A stretch of DNA of 9,889 nucleotides from Pseudomonadota bacterium. GTDB taxonomy: Bacteria; Pseudomonadota; Alphaproteobacteria; Rhizobiales; Rhizobiaceae. Position 1 is the stretch's first letter. Every line of letters starts with the position of its first letter. The notes beneath the pieces were generated by a model that did not search any database, was not told where the DNA came from, and was given only the letters and a program-made list of their open reading frames with translations. The DNA is taken from assembly GCA_003242525.1 (NCBI GenBank), contig QGUU01000057.1, forward strand, positions 1 through 9,889. The letters run 5' to 3'. Below are positions 1 to 6,141 of this stretch, piece by piece. The translations under genes and the position numbers were made by a program.

Positions 1-719
1 ATCGCCAAATGGTGCATCACGTCCCAGGGCAGTATGTAGGTGTAGGCCTTGGCCGCGCCTCCGGGCGTTTCGATATCGAACTCCGCAACGCGCTGCACCA
101 GGGTTTCCTGGCGCTGGCGATAGGCAATCAGGTCCGCAACCGAAACCTGCTTCAGACCATGCTCCTCGGCGAAGGCCGCGACCTCCGGGCCGCGCTTGAC
201 CGTGCCATCGTCATTGACCAGTTCGCAAATGACCCCGACCGGCGGCAGGCCGGCCAGCTTGCACAGGTCGACCGCCGCCTCGGTATGGCCGGACCGCATG
301 AGAACGCCACCCTCCCGGGCGATCAGCGGGAAGATATGGCCGGGCCGGACGAAGTCGCTCGCGCCGACATTGCCGTTAGCGAGATTGCGCACTGTCAGCG
401 TCCGGTCCTCGGCCGAAATGCCAGTGGTGGTGCCGTGCTTGAAATCCACGGATACGGTGAAGGCCGTAGTGTGTGCCGAATCATTTTCCGCCACCATCGG
501 CGCAAGGTTCAGCCGCTTCGCATCTTCCCTGGTCATGGGTGTGCAAACGATGCCGGAAGTATGGCGCACGATGAAGGCCATCTTTTCCGGCGTACAGTGC
601 ACCGCCGCCACGATGAGGTCGCCCTCGTTCTCACGCCCGTCATCATCCGTCACGACGACGATTTCTCCGCGCTCGAAGGCGCGGATGGCTTCAACGATCT
701 TCTTCTGGTCGTAAGACAT
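1..719 (-). CDS. ribB: 3,4-dihydroxy-2-butanone 4-phosphate synthase (RibB), C-terminus beyond the left edge
   Basis: RibB converts ribulose 5-phosphate to 3,4-dihydroxy-2-butanone 4-phosphate plus formate, supplying the four-carbon unit of riboflavin. The first 239 residues are visible, from the ATG at 719-717 (MSYDQKKIVEAI). The acidic metal/substrate loop DDDGRENEGDL lies at about residues 25-35. A conserved block HTTAFTVSVDFKHG lies at 83-96, and the family signature SGHTEAAVDLCKLAGL at 143-158. The synthase domain ends near residue 205. The reading frame then continues (FDIETPGGAAKAYTY) into what, in related rhizobial proteins, is a second domain resembling GTP cyclohydrolase II. Only about 30 residues of it are in view, so whether it is a catalytic RibA domain or a degenerate one cannot be told. 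The gene starts 78 bp downstream of aroC on the same strand. No FMN riboswitch is present in that gap. The Shine-Dalgarno is weak. Confidence 0.96.
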   Translation of the reverse strand, partial: MSYDQKKIVEAIRAFERGEIVVVTDDDGRENEGDLIVAAVHCTPEKMAFIVRHTSGIVCTPMTREDAKRLNLAPMVAENDSAHTTAFTVSVDFKHGTTTGISAEDRTLTVRNLANGNVGASDFVRPGHIFPLIAREGGVLMRSGHTEAAVDLCKLAGLPPVGVICELVNDDGTVKRGPEVAAFAEEHGLKQVSVADLIAYRQRQETLVQRVAEFDIETPGGAAKAYTYILPWDVMHHLA

Positions 720-797
720 GGTATTGCTCGCAGGCAGGAGGGACGGCGCAGAGCCAGATGAAACAAGTGGTGACGACAACGCGCGGCGCGTCGCCTG

Positions 798-1895
798 TCA
801 CCTTCCCGTCTGGCCCCGGTGCCGCAGATAGTGGTCGGCGATGGCACAGGCAACCATGGCCTCGCCGATCGGAACGGCGCGAATGCCGACGCAGGGATCG
901 TGGCGGCCCTTTGTCCTCACATCGACGTCGTTGCCATCCTTGTCGATGGAGCGGCGCGGGGTGAGAATGGATGAGGTGGGCTTGACCGCGAAGCGTGCCA
1001 CCACGGGCTGCCCGGTCGAAATCCCGCCCAGGATGCCGCCGGCATGGTTGGAAAGGAAGACCGGTCTGCCGTCATTGCCCATCCGCATCTCGTCGGCATT
1101 CTCTTCGCCGGTAATTGCTGCGGCCCTGAACCCTTCTCCGATCTCGACCCCCTTGACCGCGTTGATGGACATCAGCCCCGCTGCAATGTCTTGATCGAGC
1201 TTGCCGTAGATCGGGGCGCCGAGACCAGCCGGCACGCCCTCCGCGACGATCTCGATAACCGCGCCGACGGACGAGCCTGCCTTGCGGATCGCGTCGAGAT
1301 ACTCGGCAAAGACCGGAACCGACGCCGGGTCAGGTGTAAAGAACGGATTTTCCGGGTCATGGATGAAATCCCAGTTCCAGTTCGCGCGATCTATCGTCTT
1401 CTCACCCATGGATATCAGCGCGCCGCGCACCACAAGGCCCGGTACGACCTTTCGCGCGAGCGCGCCGGCCGCCACCCGTGCGGCAGTCTCCCGCGCCGAG
1501 GAGCGGCCTCCCCCGCGATAGTCGCGCAGGCCGTATTTCACGTCATAGGTGTAGTCGGCATGGCCCGGCCGATATTGGCGAGCGATCTCGCCATAATCCT
1601 TCGAGCGCTGGTCGACGTTCTCGATCAGCATCGACACGGGGGTCCCAGTGGTGACAAGCGTTTCGCCGTCCTCATCCGGCAGCACGCCGGACAGGATGCG
1701 AACCTCGTCCGGCTCGCGCCGCTGCGTGACGAAGCGGGATTGCCCGGGCCGCCGGCGGTCGAGTTCCGCCTGTATTTCGGCGCGCGTGAACCGGATGCCG
1801 GGCGGACATCCGTCAACCACGCAGCCCAATGCCGGGCCGTGGCTCTCGCCCCAGGTGGTGACGCGGAACAGATGACCGAACGTGTTGTGGGACAT
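798..1895 (-). CDS. aroC: Chorismate synthase (AroC)
   Basis: AroC performs the last step of the shikimate pathway. It eliminates phosphate from 5-enolpyruvylshikimate 3-phosphate to give chorismate, and needs reduced FMN as cofactor. The 365-residue product has the usual family length. Family motifs are all present: [20 protein letters not shown] at residues 10-29 (His19), [10 protein letters not shown] at 109-118 (His112), [20 protein letters not shown] at 127-146, and [17 protein letters not shown] at 331-347. The start is the ATG at 1895-1893 ([10 protein letters not shown]), where family alignments begin. An in-frame TTG six codons upstream has no better ribosome site. A Shine-Dalgarno-like GCAGGA lies at 1911-1906, about 10 nt before the ATG. 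ribB follows 78 bp downstream on the same strand. AroC needs reduced flavin, so neighbouring riboflavin synthesis may be meaningful, but that is inference. A sigma70-like promoter and a leader hairpin precede the gene. Confidence 0.98.
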   Translation of the reverse strand: MSHNTFGHLFRVTTWGESHGPALGCVVDGCPPGIRFTRAEIQAELDRRRPGQSRFVTQRREPDEVRILSGVLPDEDGETLVTTGTPVSMLIENVDQRSKDYGEIARQYRPGHADYTYDVKYGLRDYRGGGRSSARETAARVAAGALARKVVPGLVVRGALISMGEKTIDRANWNWDFIHDPENPFFTPDPASVPVFAEYLDAIRKAGSSVGAVIEIVAEGVPAGLGAPIYGKLDQDIAAGLMSINAVKGVEIGEGFRAAAITGEENADEMRMGNDGRPVFLSNHAGGILGGISTGQPVVARFAVKPTSSILTPRRSIDKDGNDVDVRTKGRHDPCVGIRAVPIGEAMVACAIADHYLRHRGQTGR

Positions 1896-1906
1896 GCCAG
1901 ACCAGT

Positions 1907-1929
1907 CCTGCAAAGCCTGAAAGCAGGCT
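1907..1929 (-). promoter_or_regulatory. aroC leader hairpin with an alternative pairing over the Shine-Dalgarno
   Basis: On the minus strand AGCCTG (1929-1924) and CAGGCT (1919-1914) form a perfect 6-bp stem with a 4-nt loop at the very start of the predicted aroC transcript. Alternatively, CCTGC (1927-1923) can pair with GCAGG (1911-1907), which is part of the presumed Shine-Dalgarno. The two pairings share bases and exclude one another. This is visible in the sequence. A regulatory role is inference. Confidence 0.3.
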
Positions 1930-1936
1930 CAGGCGC

Positions 1937-1965
1937 CTTCTATTGGCCTTTTCGGCACCGGTCAA
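1937..1965 (-). promoter_or_regulatory. Candidate sigma70-type promoter of aroC
   Basis: On the minus strand a -35-like TTGACC (1965-1960) is separated by exactly 17 bp from a -10-like TAGAAG (1942-1937, four of six consensus positions). It points at aroC, whose start codon lies about 42 bp downstream of the -10 element. The predicted transcript start is near 1930. No experimental or comparative support is available here. Confidence 0.4.
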
Positions 1966-2102
1966 ATTGTCTGACGCCGGGAATCCGCAAGTGATACCGG
2001 CTGATTTAGTTTTGACATATTAGGTTGCTTCTGTTCTCTGACTTCTGTCACAAAAACAGCTGCCGCAGTGGGGAGCGGCGCACGATAAAAAGAGGACGTT
2101 CA

Positions 2103-2363
2103 ATGCGTATCCGTTACAGGCGTATCCTGTCTGGCGTGGCAGCCACGTTGCTTGCCGTCGGAATGGCCTTTGCCGGCCAGACCGAAGGTCTCATCAAGAA
2201 AATAGACAAGGAATCAATGACGCTCACACTGGATGACGGCAAGTCCTACAAGCTGAATGCCGAAATGGACGTGGACTCGCTAAAGCCGGGCATGGTTGTC
2301 GTCATTGCCTATGACGTGACCGACGGGCAGAACATAATCACCGACATGGAGCTTCCGGAATAG
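2103..2363 (+). CDS. Small exported DUF1344-type protein of unknown function
   Basis: This is an 86-residue protein starting at the ATG at 2103, preceded by the ribosome site AGAGGA (2091-2096). An upstream in-frame start at 2025 lacks a comparable site and would put non-signal sequence before the signal peptide. Residues 1-24 are a classical Sec signal: a basic start MRIRYRR, a hydrophobic core SGVAATLLAVGM, and a probable cut after AFA. The mature part of about 62 residues alternates short strands and turns (LIKKIDKESMTLTLDDGKSY, then LKPGMVVVIAYDV), suggesting a small beta-barrel. It resembles DUF1344 proteins found widely in rhizobia and relatives, for which no function is established to my knowledge. 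The location is presumably periplasmic. The gene is opposed to both neighbours: divergent from aroC, and convergent with the phosphatase gene 46 bp away. TTGACA at 2012-2017 could be its -35, but no good -10 follows. Confidence 0.85.
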   Translation: MRIRYRRILSGVAATLLAVGMAFAGQTEGLIKKIDKESMTLTLDDGKSYKLNAEMDVDSLKPGMVVVIAYDVTDGQNIITDMELPE

Positions 2364-2409
2364 GGTTCCTGGCGGCCGGCCGTACAGGCCAGCATGGGCA
2401 TGCCTTGCC
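2364..2409. terminator. Possible weak bidirectional terminator between convergent genes
   Basis: The 46-bp gap between two converging genes is GC-rich and holds short inverted repeats. These are CTGGC (2369-2373) with GCCAG (2388-2392), and GGGCA (2396-2400) with TGCCC (2406-2410). Neither is followed by a run of T on either strand, so an intrinsic terminator is not convincing. Confidence 0.15.
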
Positions 2410-2997
2410 CTAGAGCCATTCCAATTCCTTGCCTTCCCACCGCAGAACCCTGTCCTGAGGCGTGCCAGCGCGTGCCGCCTCGGCTTTAGGCAGCCCTGCA
2501 ACCATTCTGAACAGGGTACGAATGACGCCTCCGTGCGTGACACATATGGTGGGTTGCTCGAGTTCTTCGAAGAAGGGCCGCACGCGCTCCAACAGCATCT
2601 CGTAGCTTTCGGCATCCTTGCCGGGCGGCACGAAATCCCATTTGTCGGGACCTCGTCCCCGCGTCGAGCCAGGATTTTGCGCTTCGAGTTCGGCGAAGGT
2701 GAAGCCCTGCCAGTCGCCGAAACTCATCTCCATCAGCCGCGGATCGGTACGATAATCGGCGGGATCCAGCTTCATCGCGGCGCGGATCAACTCCATCGTG
2801 GAGCGGGCGCGCTGCATCGGGCTGGCGACGAAATCGAATTCCTCCGGGTTGCGTATCAACTGCGCAAGGCGCAGACCGTTGGCAGTAGCCTGGCGGCGTC
2901 CCTCGTCATTGAGCGGCACGTCTGCCTGCCCCTGAAGGCGGTATTCGACATTCCACGCAGTCTCGCCGTGGCGCACAATATAGACGAGCGGGGACAT
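2410..2997 (-). CDS. Histidine phosphatase family protein (phosphoglycerate mutase-like)
   Basis: This is a 195-residue single-domain enzyme of the histidine phosphatase superfamily, which transfers or hydrolyses phosphate through a phospho-histidine. The catalytic RHG motif sits at the N-terminus (VRHGET at 8-13, His10 the likely nucleophile). SPMQRARSTMEL at 59-70 matches the second conserved arginine block. E90 in LMEMSFGDWQG fits the proton-donor position. The second catalytic histidine is His155 in VTHGGVIRT. The start is the ATG at 2997-2995 (MSPLVYIVRHGET). The open frame extends 73 codons upstream, but that part overlaps fabI and reads as low-quality arginine-rich sequence. The gene lies 32 bp downstream of fabI on the same strand and is probably cotranscribed with it. 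The substrate cannot be read from the sequence; annotations such as phosphoglycerate mutase or alpha-ribazole phosphatase would be guesses. Confidence 0.93.
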   Translation of the reverse strand: MSPLVYIVRHGETAWNVEYRLQGQADVPLNDEGRRQATANGLRLAQLIRNPEEFDFVASPMQRARSTMELIRAAMKLDPADYRTDPRLMEMSFGDWQGFTFAELEAQNPGSTRGRGPDKWDFVPPGKDAESYEMLLERVRPFFEELEQPTICVTHGGVIRTLFRMVAGLPKAEAARAGTPQDRVLRWEGKELEWL

Positions 2998-3029
2998 GCC
3001 GCCATCTGCCTTCTTCGGAGGATGAACGT

Positions 3030-3848
3030 TCAGTCCTTGACGACGGATATGTCGGGCGCGTCCACAGCCTTCATGCCGACAACATGATAGCCGGAATCGA
3101 CGTGGTGCACCTCGCCGGTCACGCCCCGGGACAGGTCCGATAGGAGATACAGCCCGGAATCGCCGACTTCCTCGGGCGAGACCGTACGCTTCAGCGGAGC
3201 GTTGTATTCGTTCCACTTCAATATGTAGCGGAAATCGCCGATGCCGGAAGCGGCAAGCGTCTTGATCGGCCCGGCCGATATCGCGTTGACACGAATGCCC
3301 TTGGCCCCGAGGTCCACCGCGAGATAGCGCACGCTGGCTTCCAGCGCAGCCTTGGCAACCCCCATCACATTGTAGTGGGGCATCACCTTTTCCGCACCGT
3401 AATATGTCAGCGTCAGCAGTGAACCGCCATTATTCATCAGCGGTTCGGCCCTCCTGGCGATATCGGTGAAGGAATAGACGGAAATCTCCATGGTGCGCAG
3501 GAAATTGTCGCGCGTCGTCTGGATGTAGCGGCCGTCCAGTTCTTCCTTGTCCGAGAATGCGATCGCGTGAACCAGGAAATCGAGGGTGCCGAACTTGTTC
3601 GCCACATTGTCGAAAACCACGTCCAGGCTCGCAGGGTCAGTGACGTCGCAATGGCCGGCCACATAGGCGCCCAGTTCCACCGCGAGCGGCTCCACCCGCT
3701 TCCTGAACGCCTCCCCCTGATAGGTCAGCGCAATCTCCGCGCCCTGGTCAACGCAAGCCTTGGCAATGCCATAGGCGATGGAGCGATTGTTGGCCACGCC
3801 GAGAATGAGGCCGCGCTTGCCGGCCATAAGGCCCTGTCCACCCGCCAT
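3030..3848 (-). CDS. fabI: Enoyl-[acyl-carrier-protein] reductase, NADH type (FabI)
   Basis: FabI reduces trans-2-enoyl-ACP to acyl-ACP, the last step of each type II fatty acid elongation cycle. The protein is 272 residues, an atypical short-chain dehydrogenase. The nucleotide-binding start is GLILGVANNRSIAYGIAK (13-30). The catalytic Tyr-x6-Lys is Y159 and K166 in HYNVMGVAKAALEASVRYLA. The upstream conserved tyrosine is Y149 in LTYYGAEK. The substrate-loop/NAD block is RVNAISAGPIKTLAASGI (186-203). The residue matching E. coli Gly93 is alanine (A97 in VHAIAFSD), a site associated with triclosan and diazaborine response in E. coli. The ATG at 3848-3846 has a good ribosome site (GGAGAG, about 8 nt upstream). 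Gene order is dnaJ-like, 119 bp, fabI, 32 bp, phosphatase, all minus strand. Many rhizobia carry more than one FabI, so this need not be the only copy. Confidence 0.97.
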   Translation of the reverse strand: MAGGQGLMAGKRGLILGVANNRSIAYGIAKACVDQGAEIALTYQGEAFRKRVEPLAVELGAYVAGHCDVTDPASLDVVFDNVANKFGTLDFLVHAIAFSDKEELDGRYIQTTRDNFLRTMEISVYSFTDIARRAEPLMNNGGSLLTLTYYGAEKVMPHYNVMGVAKAALEASVRYLAVDLGAKGIRVNAISAGPIKTLAASGIGDFRYILKWNEYNAPLKRTVSPEEVGDSGLYLLSDLSRGVTGEVHHVDSGYHVVGMKAVDAPDISVVKD

Positions 3849-3880
3849 GTCGACGCTCTCCAGAAGTCTCGAGTTCCGCC

Positions 3881-3899
3881 GTGCCTATCGCACAGGCAC
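3881..3899. repeat. Perfect inverted repeat upstream of fabI
   Basis: GTGCCT (3881-3886) and AGGCAC (3894-3899) form a perfect 6-bp inverted repeat with a 7-nt centre. It lies 33 bp before the fabI start codon and about 70 bp after the dnaJ-like stop. It has no T-run, so it is more likely an operator or leader hairpin than a terminator. Its role is unproven. Confidence 0.4.
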
Positions 3900-3912
3900 A
3901 CCGCGCCTTCAA
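3884..3912 (-). promoter_or_regulatory. Candidate fabI promoter
   Basis: On the minus strand TTGAAG (3912-3907) lies 17 bp before GATAGG (3889-3884), giving a plausible but weak sigma70-like promoter for fabI, 36 bp downstream. TTGAAG is itself half of a tandem heptamer-like repeat (TTGAAGC then TTGAAGG). The -10 element falls inside the inverted repeat at 3881-3899. Confidence 0.25.
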
Positions 3913-3920
3913 GCTTCAAA

Positions 3921-3931
3921 CGGTTAAACCG
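3921..3931. repeat. Short palindrome CGGTT-A-AACCG between the dnaJ-like gene and fabI
   Basis: An 11-bp near-perfect palindrome has arms CGGTT and AACCG around one base. It lies immediately upstream of the candidate fabI -35 element. This is a typical place for a transcription-factor site, but palindromes this short also arise by chance. Confidence 0.25.
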
Positions 3932-3967
3932 GCATGACGACAGAAAACCGAAGCGCGGGACAAAGCC

Positions 3968-4891
3968 TCAATTCCTGCTGCGCAGCAGGGCTTCCAGTTC
4001 CTTGTCGCCCTGTTCGGGCAGCATCACGCGTATATGTGCATACAGATCGCCATGGCCGCCCGCCTTCAGCGGCAGACCGCGGCCCTTCACGCGCAGCACC
4101 TTGTCGGAGCTGGACCAGGCCGGCACGTTGAGCGCGATCCTGCCTGTTGGCGTCTCGAGCGGCACCTTGGCGCCAAGTACGGCATCCTTCAACGGCACCG
4201 GCAGATCGACATGCAGATCCCGGCCTTCCAGGCTGTAGCGTGGATGACGGCGGAACCGGATCTTCACAAGAGCGTCGCCCGCCTGCCCGCCGAAGGGGGA
4301 GGATTCGCCCTGCCCCTTCAAGCGGATCGTCTGGCCATCCTCGACATAGTTCGGCAATTTGACCGCCAGCTTGCGGCCGTCCGGGAAGTGCGCCATCACC
4401 TTCGCAGCGGTTGCGACCTCCTCAATCGTCACGTCCAGCGTGACATTGACATCCGCACCGCCGGGCGCCTGCCGCCGCTGCCCCGTACCATGCTGTGAAA
4501 AGGCCTCGCCGAATATCTGGCTGAAAATGTCGCCGGCGCCACCGCCGAACGGGTCGCCGGGCCCGCTGGTGCGGAACTCGAAACGCGTGCCGCCCGGACC
4601 GGCCTGCCGGCGCCGGAAGGCCGCGAAAGGATCACCGCCCGCGGCAGCGTCAAAGCCCTGGAAGCGTGGCTTTCCTTCGGCGTCGATCTCGCCACGATCG
4701 AAGGCCGCCCGGGTCTTCTCGTCACCGAGTATCTCATAGGCCTGGCTGGCCGCTGCAAAACGGTCCTTGGCCTTGGGATCATTCGGATTCTGGTCCGGAT
4801 GATACTTCTTGGCCAGCTTCCGATAGGCCGATTTTATGTCCTTGGCCGAGGCGTTCCTGGCAACGCCCAGCACCTCATAGGGGTCGCGCAT
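3968..4891 (-). CDS. Type II DnaJ/CbpA-family Hsp40 co-chaperone
   Basis: This is a 307-residue J-domain protein expected to stimulate the ATPase of DnaK and deliver clients in the cytoplasm. The J domain spans about residues 1-66 ([20 protein letters not shown]), with the essential HPD at 31-33 after KLAKKY. A glycine/phenylalanine-rich linker follows at about 80-135 (for example [20 protein letters not shown]). The client-binding beta domains run from about 146 to 290. The cysteine-rich zinc-finger repeats of true DnaJ are absent, which places it in the CbpA/type II class and argues against this being the main dnaJ of the dnaK operon. The ATG at 4891-4889 begins at the expected J-domain start; the ribosome site (CAGG) is modest. 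It sits 87 bp after the lipoprotein gene and 119 bp before fabI, all on the minus strand. No convincing heat-shock promoter is seen. Confidence 0.94.
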   Translation of the reverse strand: MRDPYEVLGVARNASAKDIKSAYRKLAKKYHPDQNPNDPKAKDRFAAASQAYEILGDEKTRAAFDRGEIDAEGKPRFQGFDAAAGGDPFAAFRRRQAGPGGTRFEFRTSGPGDPFGGGAGDIFSQIFGEAFSQHGTGQRRQAPGGADVNVTLDVTIEEVATAAKVMAHFPDGRKLAVKLPNYVEDGQTIRLKGQGESSPFGGQAGDALVKIRFRRHPRYSLEGRDLHVDLPVPLKDAVLGAKVPLETPTGRIALNVPAWSSSDKVLRVKGRGLPLKAGGHGDLYAHIRVMLPEQGDKELEALLRSRN

Positions 4892-4978
4892 ATGGTATTG
4901 CCTGCGAAGAGATTGTAGGTCGCCTCCTATATGCGTCTGAATAGGAAGAAATTCCAGTGCCGCGGACTGGCGGGCAGG

Positions 4979-5440
4979 TCAGAGCAATGTGAAACTCTCG
5001 ATCAGCCAAAGGTTCGGGGCGACCATGCATGTCTCCCCCTTGAACAGGGAAACACCGTCGAAAGTCTCGCGCGAGCCGGTGAATGCACGACACAGTTTGC
5101 CTTCCCGCCTCGTTTCGGAAAGATCGGTTATGCTGCCCCGGGCGCCGGTTTGGGTGTTCGCCCATGCAAGCGGCTTTCCGGCCTGTTCCTCCATATCCAC
5201 GGCGGAAACTGCATTGCGGATCGTCACCTGATCCGCCGTGATGCCGGAGCCGCTGCCGGTAGACGCCTCGGGTATGCCTGAGGTGATGAGAGAGCGATCC
5301 ACTTCGGCTTTTTCAAGGCTGAAGCCTCCCACGCCACAACCGCCCAGCACAAGGGTGGCGACAAGGATTCCGGCCCGGGTACAGGACGAAGCGAAAAAAG
5401 ACGGTGGCCGGTTGCGGAAACCTTGCAGGACGGGCAACAA
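4979..5440 (-). CDS. Small lipoprotein resembling the RT0821/Lpp0805 (17-kDa antigen-like) surface proteins
   Basis: This is a predicted 153-residue envelope lipoprotein. I choose the TTG at 5440-5438 as start because AGGGAG (5455-5450) sits 9 nt before it. The only other in-frame upstream start is a GTG at 5515 inside pdxH. From the TTG, residues 1-34 form a lipoprotein signal: a basic start (QGFRNRPPS), a hydrophobic stretch [10 protein letters not shown], and the lipobox LGGC with Cys35 to be lipidated. The residue after Cys35 is Gly, not Asp, so Lol sorting to the outer membrane is likely. A low-complexity linker follows (STGSGSGI). The C-terminal part ([15 protein letters not shown], then [16 protein letters not shown] and ETCM) resembles the conserved end of 17-kDa surface antigen-like proteins, with two cysteines that may pair. 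Its function is unknown. It diverges from pdxH with a 40-bp gap and may head the unit that includes the dnaJ-like gene and fabI. Confidence 0.8.
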   Translation of the reverse strand: MLPVLQGFRNRPPSFFASSCTRAGILVATLVLGGCGVGGFSLEKAEVDRSLITSGIPEASTGSGSGITADQVTIRNAVSAVDMEEQAGKPLAWANTQTGARGSITDLSETRREGKLCRAFTGSRETFDGVSLFKGETCMVAPNLWLIESFTLL

Positions 5441-5445
5441 CCGGC
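5407..5445. promoter_or_regulatory. Inverted repeat covering the start codon of the lipoprotein gene
   Basis: GCCGGTTG (5407-5414) and CAACCGGC (5438-5445) are perfect 8-bp complementary arms, 23 nt apart. On the minus strand the first arm contains the proposed TTG start codon (5440-5438) of the lipoprotein gene, just downstream of its Shine-Dalgarno. Folding of the mRNA could therefore hide the start. The pairing is seen directly; regulation is inference. Confidence 0.35.
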
Positions 5446-5480
5446 AACTCTCCCTAGCCAGTAATGGAATTGGAAAAACT

Positions 5481-6098
5481 ATGAGCGAAACCGGGTTAAC
5501 AAGTGATGACTTCACCCAGGCGGCGGAGCCTTTCCAGCTGTTCGCTCAATGGCTGGAGGAAGCCGGCAAGAGCGAGCCCAACGATCCAAACGCGGTCGCG
5601 CTGGCGACGGTGGACGCCGACGGCCTGCCGAATGTTCGCATGGTCCTGCTCAAGGGTTTCGACGATCGAGGTTTCGTCTTCTACACAAATTTCGAGAGCG
5701 CCAAGGGCCGCGAGATTCTCGGCGCGATGAAGGCGGCCATGTGCTTCCACTGGAAGTCGCTACGCCGCCAGGTGCGCGTCCGCGGCCCGGTCGAGGTCGT
5801 CAGCGACGAGGAGGCGGACGCCTATTACGCAAGCAGGCCAAGAGGAAGCCGCATCGGCGCCTGGGCGTCCAAACAATCGCGCCCCCTGGAAAGCCGGTTT
5901 GCGCTGGAAAGGGCGGTGGCGGAATATACGGCACGCTATGCGGTGGGCAGTATTCCACGCCCTTCTTACTGGTCGGGCTTTCGCATATTGCCGCAGTCGA
6001 TCGAATTCTGGCACGATCGACCGTTCCGCTTGCACGACCGCGTCATGTTCAGCCGAGCCGCAAACGGGGGATGGGAGAAAACAAGGCTCTACCCCTAA
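5481..6098 (+). CDS. pdxH: Pyridoxine/pyridoxamine 5'-phosphate oxidase (PdxH)
   Basis: PdxH oxidises pyridoxine or pyridoxamine 5'-phosphate to pyridoxal 5'-phosphate using FMN and oxygen, the final step of vitamin B6 synthesis and salvage. The 205-residue product begins [20 protein letters not shown], starting at the ATG at 5481 with GGAA a few bases upstream. An open frame to 5238 exists but runs through the opposite-strand lipoprotein gene. FMN/PLP-binding motifs are present: [10 protein letters not shown] (51-60), [12 protein letters not shown] (66-77), [12 protein letters not shown] (91-102) and [13 protein letters not shown] (121-133). The C-terminal dimerisation region ([15 protein letters not shown], 163-177) carries R183 and H185 in RLHDR, matching the active-site Arg and His of E. 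coli PdxH. Only 40 bp separate it from the divergent lipoprotein start, so its promoter must lie within that gene. The next gene converges on it after 43 bp; I see no terminator there. Confidence 0.97.
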   Translation: MSETGLTSDDFTQAAEPFQLFAQWLEEAGKSEPNDPNAVALATVDADGLPNVRMVLLKGFDDRGFVFYTNFESAKGREILGAMKAAMCFHWKSLRRQVRVRGPVEVVSDEEADAYYASRPRGSRIGAWASKQSRPLESRFALERAVAEYTARYAVGSIPRPSYWSGFRILPQSIEFWHDRPFRLHDRVMFSRAANGGWEKTRLYP

Positions 6099-6141
6099 GG
6101 CTTGGGCTATCCCGCCATTTGGAACGACCCCGGGCGACGGA

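Noticed and set aside
9..761. 250-codon plus-strand open frame opposite ribB
   Set aside because: It lies exactly antisense to a clearly recognised RibB. Its translation is arginine/histidine-rich with no motif. Long antisense frames are expected at this GC content.
720..797. FMN riboswitch or attenuator before ribB
   Set aside because: The gap is only 78 bp and contains none of the conserved FMN-aptamer segments.
1044..1994. 316-codon plus-strand open frame opposite aroC
   Set aside because: It is antisense to a complete chorismate synthase with all motifs, has no ribosome site, and has no recognisable domain.
2012..2040. TTGACA as a strong promoter for the DUF1344 gene
   Set aside because: The -35 match is perfect, but at 16-18 bp spacing only sequences such as TCTCTG follow, so I did not list it as a promoter.
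2998..3216. 73-residue N-terminal extension of the histidine phosphatase
   Set aside because: It overlaps fabI in another frame, is arginine-rich, and the family starts at the ATG at 2997, a few residues before the RHG motif.
4892..4978. Heat-shock (RpoH-type) promoter before the dnaJ-like gene
   Set aside because: A TATAGG is present on the minus strand, but no CTTGAA-like -35 or CCCCAT-like -10 is found at proper spacing.
5441..5515. GTG start at 5515 for the lipoprotein (178 residues)
   Set aside because: It would lie inside pdxH, add sequence before the lipoprotein signal, and has a worse ribosome site than the TTG at 5440.
6099..6141. Bidirectional terminator between pdxH and the crotonase gene
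   Set aside because: No inverted repeat longer than four base pairs and no T-run is seen in the 43-bp gap.
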